From: Ochotona curzoniae
Taxonomy: Eukaryota; Chordata; Mammalia; Lagomorpha; Ochotonidae
Direction of reading: 5' to 3'
Length of the DNA: 64,000 nt
NCBI RefSeq assembly: GCF_017591425.1
Contig: NW_024466607.1
Coordinates: forward strand, 17,554,501 to 17,618,500
Shown: positions 59,901-64,000 of the stretch, piece by piece
Numbering within the stretch: the stretch's first letter is position 1
Layout of the letters: every line of letters begins with the position of its first letter
Program-made: the position numbers and the translations under genes
The notes under the pieces: model-generated
Told to the model about the DNA's origin: nothing
What the model saw: the letters and a program-made list of their open reading frames with translations, nothing else
Database searches by the model: none

Positions 59901-62159
59901 CCATTTGGGATGCTGCCACCAGAGGTGGAAGATTAGCCTACTATACCACAGCACTGGTCCCCTGATCCATGTCTAGCTTGATGTCAGTATCACCCAAGAG
60001 CAGCATTTCAATGCCACAGCCAGAAGAAATGAGCCACTTTATAACTGGATTTTCAAAAACACGTTTTCATGCATGCCATTAGGGGAAATTTTTTCCAGGA
60101 CATGCCTGCCATCTTCCCGCCACAGGCAGGATGACATGGGTCTAGACAGTACCTGCAATGCCATCGCAATCTGCACGAACCACTCCACCACCTGGCTCTC
60201 AGGCAACAGCTGCCCCTTCCGCTCCTTGAGCTTCCGGTACAGGTCGCCTCCTTCACAGAAGCCCATGACGATGTACAGCAGACCGTCTCCTCCCTCCCAC
60301 GACTCCTTATAGGTGACGATGTTGGGGTGCTTCAGCTGGGACAGGAGCTGGGCTTCCTGCTCGGCAGCCCGCCGCTCCCGGCTGGAGGCATTTCGGAGGT
60401 TCAGCTTTTTGATGACATACTACAAAGAAAACAAGCGCTGTTGAAGTTGTAGCCTTATCTAAGGGCTGTCTTTTTTTTTTTTTTTTTGCCAAGAGTTTTC
60501 ATAAATGCTCTCAAAAGCACCTCTAGAATCTGTCAGATGACCTGTTTACTTTTCAGGAAGCACAACATTGGGAAAATACTTGTTATTACCAATGATCCTT
60601 TTCACAGGTTAGACTTAGAGCAGGATGGGCCTACCTGCATTTTGCAATTTCATTAACGGCTAAACAATGAGCATGAGAGAACACTCCACTGCAATCACAA
60701 AATCTGTGCCGGAGATTCCTTAGAAAGCCCTAAAAAAATACTCAGCACGTGCCCTGAATACACACGTGCCAACAAAAACAGCTCCGGAGATTCCATTAGC
60801 TATTGGGATCCATGACCCAACAAAGATAGAAACCATTAACTCTCAACAAACAAAATCACTCCCTCTTAAAATAAAGTAATTCACTCAAATACCTAACACA
60901 TAGCCACTAATCAATTCAAAGACCAGCCAATCTTTTCAACAAATCTGCACATAAATATGCTTTGTGAAATAAAACATAAGTGGCTATTATTACAGTAAGC
61001 CCTCTATGCTCACAGCAAAAACGCAATGATCCTCCAAAGCCTACTGAACAAGAAATTCCTTTTAAACCTGTGCCCGTCTTGTGGGTGGGGCAGCAGCACC
61101 TTAGACAAGCAAAGACCGGTGACAGGACCCTGTCCCTGGGGGCGAGGGGCAGTTCAGCTGCTCTAACACAAAGGTGAAGCATGCCTCTCAGTCTCACCAC
61201 TGTCCCAGTCGGCCCCCCTACGTTCCATGTCCCCTCAGAATAAATCACACTGCAGAACCGAGGGTGACAGGATCAACTGCTACAAGTGAGGGAAGTGAGA
61301 GGACACAGGCTTAGCACGGCAAGGACTGGAGAAGACCAAGCCCGGTGTTAGGGACCAGTCGGGCAGCTCAGTCCTTAGTTTAGCTACAAAGAAGTGCGGT
61401 GGGGATCAGAGGGAGGGTCCTGGCGGAGGTGGGGAGGTGGGCGGGCTGGCCTAGTGACGGTTGGACACACTAACATACTAAAGACGACTCCCTGGTGTCC
61501 AGCCTGGGAAAGTGGATGATGAGCGGTGCTGCTCGCTGGACCGGGAGCCATGAGAGGTCTGGCGGCGACCAAGGGGACGAACCCAGTTCGCACAGCAGCG
61601 GTGCCCCTGGGAAGGTGCCGTCCCTGCTCTCCTGGAATTGTCAGGAGAGAGAGAGCGCGCGCTGTGCAGACCAGGCACACCTAGTACTCCAAGAGGCCTT
61701 CAAGTAGCTCACAGAAAAGAACTAAGACATATTGACGTGTTGCAAAATAATAATTGAAATTCGGCATAGCTTTCTCATTCTATGTATTGCTCCCTGAACT
61801 TTTTTGAAGACACTGCCTACACACAAGTTTCAGTTTTTGTTTTGTACCCATATAAACTTCTCCTTCCATGTCCATGAACTTTTTGAATAAGAAGAGGAAA
61901 TCTGGCGCACACCTCATACGGGCCTGGTCTTGTCTGGGACTTCCCTCCGGGAGCGTCCTCGGGGCCCACCCCTTGACACCGTCCCGGGGCCTGTCCTTCG
62001 GAAGACGCCGCCCTCGGGGCTCCCCGGGCCGCCCTCCGACCCCCTCCGGGTTGCATCCCCGCCGACCTGCCTGCCGTCCCGCCGGTGCTTCACGAGCGTC
62101 ACTTCCCCATAGCTGCCTTTGCCCACCACGCGCAGGTAGCAGTAGGCGCCCAGGGGCAT
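32826..62159 (-). CDS. NEK4: NIMA-related serine/threonine kinase 4
   Basis: NEK4 is a NIMA-family kinase linked to cilia, microtubules and the DNA-damage and senescence response. Fifteen coding exons on the minus strand: 62159-62067, 60419-60153, 58073-57876, 57715-57608, 54272-54118, 52023-51882, 45650-45258, 44584-44414, 44005-43856, 42773-42707, 41964-41858, 40144-40056, 37772-37567, 36797-36664, 32918-32826. Total 2373 nt, 790 aa, all phases compatible. Kinase domain about 6-261: glycine loop GKGSYGEV (13-20), catalytic Lys35 in VIKK, HRD (129-131), DLG in place of DFG (149-151, usual for NEKs), activation-loop T165 and the GTPYYMSPE segment. The C-terminal region is Ser-rich and low in recognisable domains, ending FFEENVNF. 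Human NEK4 is longer (841 aa) because, as I recall, it carries an Alu-derived segment, which is absent here between exons 7 and 8. The exon 9 donor is GTTTGT, weaker than the others. Confidence 0.96.
33672..33965 (+). mobile_element. Old C-SINE in NEK4 intron 14
   Basis: Forward diverged copy with shortened tail. Confidence 0.7.
34592..34920 (+). mobile_element. C-SINE with visible target-site duplication
   Basis: Full-length forward copy flanked on both sides by the direct repeat ATTATTAGTCTAA. Confidence 0.92.
35025..35945 (+). mobile_element. Three forward C-SINEs in series
   Basis: Copies at about 35025-35330, 35385-35605 (head truncated) and 35628-35945. Confidence 0.82.
35960..36560 (+). 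mobile_element. LINE-1 ORF2 3' fragment
   Basis: Diverged L1 phrases in order: AGTTACCATATAACCCAGCA, TTCACTGCAGCATTGTTCAC, CATTTATACGAACTGTCCAG. Broken by many stops and interrupted by the U6 fragment. Confidence 0.85.
36310..36339 (-). pseudogene. RNU6 (pseudogene): U6 snRNA 5'-end retropseudogene fragment
   Basis: Read on the minus strand the 30 bp begin GTGCGTGCTTTGGCAGCACA and end TATACTAAAA, matching about the first 31 nt of U6 snRNA with few changes (positions after GTGC). It has no U6 body and no poly(A). It is flanked by identical 16-bp direct repeats (36294-36309 and 36340-36355), which are the duplicated L1 target. It is too short to function. Confidence 0.85.
36965..37297 (+). mobile_element. 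Young C-SINE, near consensus
   Basis: Intact head GGGCCCGGCGCGGTGGCGCA, CpG-rich body, and a target-site duplication AAAAATTTACTTAT on both sides. Carries the AGTATCGGC signature. Confidence 0.95.
38100..38700. mobile_element. Two old C-SINEs
   Basis: Reverse copy (about 38100-38345) and forward copy (about 38430-38700) without a normal tail; a long TG repeat follows. Confidence 0.7.
38716..38769 (+). repeat. (TG)n microsatellite
   Basis: About 27 uninterrupted TG units follow an old C-SINE in NEK4 intron 12. Confidence 0.98.
38805..39412 (+). mobile_element. Two forward C-SINEs in series
   Basis: Copies at about 38805-39105 and 39117-39412, the second with an internal shortening in the body. 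Confidence 0.85.
39430..39900 (+). mobile_element. Possible ancient LINE-1 remnant
   Basis: A-rich sequence with phrases reminiscent of old mammalian L1 (AATGGTCAAGACATTCTAGA). Weak recognition only. Confidence 0.35.
40336..40625 (+). mobile_element. C-SINE with internal deletion
   Basis: The segment between CATCCAGCTCC and CAAAGCCTTGGG is missing; head and tail are normal. Confidence 0.88.
40998..41660. mobile_element. Convergent C-SINE pair
   Basis: Forward old copy (about 40998-41330) and reverse copy (about 41335-41660) meet at their A/T-rich tails. Confidence 0.82.
43175..43492 (+). mobile_element. C-SINE, first of a tandem pair
   Basis: Forward copy preceded at 43164-43174 by AAATCCAACAG and followed at 43494-43504 by the same 11-mer. 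Confidence 0.92.
43505..43828 (+). mobile_element. C-SINE, second of a tandem pair, beside NEK4 exon 9
   Basis: Forward copy with head GGCCCGGCAGCGTGGCC; the same 11-mer recurs at 43830-43840. Its A-tail ends about 28 nt from the NEK4 exon 9 edge. Confidence 0.93.
44862..45200 (+). mobile_element. Composite C-SINE
   Basis: Old forward copy missing the segment before the tail; an (AAAC)n stretch and a younger-looking tail (TCTGCCTTTCCAATAAAA) follow. Confidence 0.7.
45718..46018 (+). mobile_element. Old C-SINE
   Basis: Forward diverged copy ending TTTCAAATAAATATTTTTTT. Confidence 0.75.
46025..46575 (+). mobile_element. LINE-1 3' fragment
   Basis: L1 ORF2-end phrases such as AGAACTACCATATGACCCAG and CTATGGTATACACAACTTG. 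Non-coding. Confidence 0.8.
46644..46980 (+). mobile_element. C-SINE inside LINE-1
   Basis: Full-length forward copy with head GGGCCCGGTGCCATGGCC; L1 sequence continues after it. Confidence 0.92.
47080..47695 (+). mobile_element. Two forward C-SINEs in series
   Basis: An older copy (about 47080-47385) is followed at once by a younger one (47391-47695). Confidence 0.88.
48175..48475 (+). mobile_element. C-SINE lacking its head
   Basis: Begins at CTTGCCTTGAATCCAGCAGG; body and tail present. Confidence 0.85.
48793..48842 (+). repeat. (CA)n microsatellite
   Basis: About 24 CA units, one interrupted by AA, followed by a TATGTA-rich stretch. Confidence 0.95.
48925..49245 (+). mobile_element. Young C-SINE, near consensus
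   Basis: Same signature as 36965-37297 and nearly identical by eye. A-rich target repeat ending ATAAAGAC on both sides. Confidence 0.94.
49254..49575 (-). mobile_element. Old C-SINE
   Basis: Reverse diverged copy, tail to tail with the young copy before it. Confidence 0.75.
50279..50825 (+). mobile_element. Two forward C-SINEs
   Basis: Old tail-less copy (about 50279-50520) and a younger full copy (50523-50825). Confidence 0.82.
50870..50992 (+). repeat. TA/TG-rich microsatellite
   Basis: Imperfect (TA)n with TGTG interruptions and a TATATAACG palindromic part. Confidence 0.9.
51013..51560. mobile_element. Convergent old C-SINE pair
   Basis: Forward copy (about 51013-51270) and reverse copy (about 51283-51560), about 320 bp from NEK4 exon 6. 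Confidence 0.75.
52457..52775 (+). mobile_element. C-SINE
   Basis: Forward copy starting GGGCCCAGCACAACAG, with a TATATATA stretch in its tail. Confidence 0.85.
53205..53828. mobile_element. Convergent C-SINE pair
   Basis: Old forward copy (about 53205-53480) and younger reverse copy (53517-53828). Confidence 0.8.
54422..54735 (+). mobile_element. C-SINE near NEK4 exon 5
   Basis: Forward copy with a small body deletion, 150 bp upstream (in gene direction) of exon 5. Confidence 0.88.
54780..55722 (-). mobile_element. Three reverse C-SINEs in series
   Basis: Copies at about 54780-55020 (old), 55030-55368 and 55375-55722. This is the main sense-orientation cluster in NEK4. Confidence 0.85.
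55772..56085 (+). mobile_element. Old C-SINE
   Basis: Forward diverged copy. Confidence 0.72.
56090..56560 (+). mobile_element. Ancient LINE-1 3' remnant
   Basis: Phrases such as ATAAATTATGGTACATTG and GAATACTAGGCAGCTACTTA are typical of old L1 3' ends. Confidence 0.6.
56632..57165. mobile_element. Convergent old C-SINE pair
   Basis: Forward copy (about 56632-56915) and reverse copy (about 56925-57165). Confidence 0.78.
58100..58655 (+). mobile_element. Two forward C-SINEs
   Basis: A truncated old copy (about 58100-58315), close to the exon 3 acceptor, and a full copy (58322-58655). Confidence 0.82.
58690..59345. mobile_element. Old C-SINEs in opposite orientation
   Basis: Reverse copy (about 58690-58960) and forward copy (about 59030-59345). 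Confidence 0.75.
59690..59965 (-). mobile_element. C-SINE
   Basis: Reverse copy with body and partial head, 190 bp from NEK4 exon 2. Confidence 0.8.
60420..62066 (-). other. NEK4: NEK4 intron 1
   Basis: SINE-free, moderately GC-rich intron with a T-run at about 60470-60487. Nothing else recognised. Confidence 0.5.
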
Positions 62160-62540
62160 GTTCCCGGCACGGGGCTCTCACTCGGGGCGCGGCGGCAGCG
62201 ACGCGGGGCGCAGCGATGGGAGCCCCCTCATACCCCAGAGGAGGATACGGCGGGGGCGGCTGCTCCGGCGGCCCGGCACGCACAGGAGCGCCGAGGCCCG
62301 GCCCACCGCGACGCCGCTGCCATAGCGATCCGGGCCGGGGCGGTCCCGCGCATGCTCAGCGTCCCGAAGGCCCTGCCTTGCCATAGAGCCGAGGCCACCG
62401 GCGGCCAGAGAGGTTCCGTCGCCCCGGGAGGACCAGGCATAGAGTCGAAGCGCCAGCTGGCCAGAGCGGCTTTACCGCTCTGTGGGAGCGCCCACGTGCC
62501 TGGGGCGGCGCTTGTATTGTGTGATAAGCGCTAAAACAAG
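62050..62540. promoter_or_regulatory. NEK4: CpG-island promoter of NEK4
   Basis: CpG-rich sequence surrounds and precedes the NEK4 start codon (62159). An NRF1-like CGCGCATGCTCAG lies at about 62346-62358 and a CACGTG E-box at 62493-62498. No TATA box is evident and the start site is not visible. Confidence 0.65.
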
Positions 62541-64000
62541 GGTCATGTGTTCGTTCTACCATCATTTATGGACCCTCTGACGAAGTGCTTGCTCTCCTGA
62601 GGGTCACGTTGTGATGAGAGGGGGGCAGATCCAAAACTGCCTCAGTGATATTTGTCGGTTTTGCCACAGACCCATACAGCTAGGAATCCAGCTATCATCT
62701 TGTTTTGTTCTTGTTATTTCAAAGTATCCAATGACACACCTTGGCCTTTTAGAGGTCACAAACTCTTTAGGGGTGTTTGGCTGCCTCTAACCCGCTCTGC
62801 CTCAAAGCCATCATTCAGGGTCCCCAGCAGGTGCTTAGGCCCGAGAGGTGTCCCAGAGAGGAAGGCAGGGAGCTAAGAGCTGAAGGCACGCATCTCCAGG
62901 CAGGGAATCCACAGGTGCCAAGACCCAATGGGCTGGTTCCGTGAAGCCCCTGAAGATGGGCCCAGCCCGTCTGCTTCCCATCCTAAACCCAGCCAAGGCA
63001 AAGGATGGAATAGGGGAAAAGGGCCCAGTGAGTGAAAAGGTCCCTGCCTAAATGGATGTGGAAGAAATTTTTTAAAATAAAATATCTATTTATTTATGGG
63101 ACTGCTGCTATGGCTCAACAAGCTAACCCTTCACCATTTGGTTCCAACATCCCATACAGGGATGCCAGCTGGTGTCCCAGCTGCTCCATTTCCTACCTAG
63201 CTCTCTGCTTATGCCCTGGAAAGCAGTGGAGGATGGCTCAAGTATCCAGCCCCCAGGTCCATCCTCTGATGTCAGGGACATACACCTTCCCCAAGCATAC
63301 TGGGCACCCACCACCTGCCTCTCCCCCTTCTCTTTCCCATCGTTGTGCCAGGGACCTCCTCTAGGAACCTTCCGATCTCTGTGGAAAGTGACTCCCCTCC
63401 TCCAGATGTCTGCAGCTTTCCCTGAGTGCACTCTTGCAGCTTCCAGCCGCTCCTTGGATTAGCTGAGCCTCCTTTGGCCAGGCTGTTTTCTCCCAAGGCG
63501 TGGCTTCTGGGACGTGGTAGGGCCACAGGTTTCATTACGGTGGCATTCTGGGAGCTGGCACAGTGTGCAACACAGCATGGGCTAAGAGGGCAGTACCTGT
63601 GCAGGAAACCCACAGAACCTCTAATGGCCATTTCCCCGTGGCTCCCATTCCCCTTTCCCGAAACCCCAGTGAGCGAGCCAGAAGGTCACCCGGGCAGGAG
63701 GACAGAAGCTGTTTTGTGACAGAGTCCAGGCAAACAGAGAAAGGTAAAGCCTCAGGGCCCCTGGTCTGACCTGACTCCTGTGTGCTGGGGCCCAGCAGGG
63801 ACCCACAGGGTTTGGGCTTCAACAGTGAGGACAGCAGCTACCACCAGAGTCTCCAGCTCTGCTCCTCCATTACAGTGAACATTTCTGTCTTGGCAGGGGA
63901 TGACATGTCACCATGTGTCTGTCCCAGGCTTGGGCATCTAAGCCACCATCCACCTGGCTTTCAAGCCCTCTCTTGTCACCTGCTGTGGACCCAGTGTCCT
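62541..64000. other. Intergenic sequence upstream of NEK4
   Basis: Only a truncated C-SINE (about 63095-63260) is recognised. Open frames here do not resemble a known protein. In human the next gene in this direction is ITIH1, but no exon of it is seen. Confidence 0.5.
63095..63260 (+). mobile_element. Truncated old C-SINE
   Basis: Forward 5' half only (GGGACTGCTGCTATGGCTCA onward); the tail is missing. Confidence 0.65.

Noticed and set aside
61780..62534. Open frames of 150-170 codons overlapping the NEK4 first exon
   Set aside because: Shadows in the NEK4 CpG island; only the [15 protein letters not shown] frame is a known protein.
63272..63822. Open frames near the right edge as a first exon of the next gene
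   Set aside because: No CpG island, no clear splice signals, and no resemblance to an inter-alpha-trypsin inhibitor heavy chain or other neighbour.

Overview
The window is vertebrate nuclear DNA: interrupted genes with GT-AG introns, CpG-island promoters, AATAAA poly(A) signals and dense tRNA-derived C-SINEs (about 66 copies or pieces). The C-SINE family indicates a lagomorph. Its body resembles what I recall of pika (Ochotona) elements more than rabbit CSINE2, so pika is my inference, not a proof. The gene order PBRM1(-) GNL3(+) GLT8D1(-) SPCS1(+) NEK4(-) matches the conserved block on human 3p21.1.

Layout. 1-11.5 kb: the 5' end of PBRM1 (minus strand, leaving at the left edge), with four coding exons encoding the first 176 residues and a non-coding first exon in a CpG island. 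11.76-17.7 kb: complete GNL3 (nucleostemin, 15 coding exons, 544 aa), divergent from PBRM1. Its introns carry five box C/D snoRNAs: four SNORD19-like copies and one SNORD69. 17.76-27.3 kb: complete GLT8D1 (9 coding exons, 371 aa), tail to tail with GNL3. 27.95-29.2 kb: complete SPCS1 (4 exons, 102 aa), divergent from GLT8D1 across a second CpG island. 32.0-62.2 kb: complete NEK4 (15 coding exons, 790 aa) with its CpG-island promoter near 62.2 kb. 62.3-64.0 kb: no gene seen.

The genes are independent housekeeping genes, not an operon: chromatin remodelling (PBRM1), nucleolar GTPase plus rRNA 2'-O-methylation guides (GNL3 locus), a Golgi-type glycosyltransferase (GLT8D1), signal peptidase (SPCS1) and a NIMA-family kinase (NEK4). 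Reconstructed exon phases are compatible at every junction and total lengths match or nearly match the human proteins as I recall them. I saw no disabling mutation.

I do not see a new multi-gene system. The most unusual items are a 5'-only U6 snRNA fragment flanked by a 16-bp target-site duplication inside an old L1; an amplified SNORD19 array in GNL3; an apparent 6-nt shift of one GNL3 splice acceptor; two C-SINEs inserted at the same target beside a weak NEK4 splice donor; and a strong antisense orientation bias of SINEs in NEK4.
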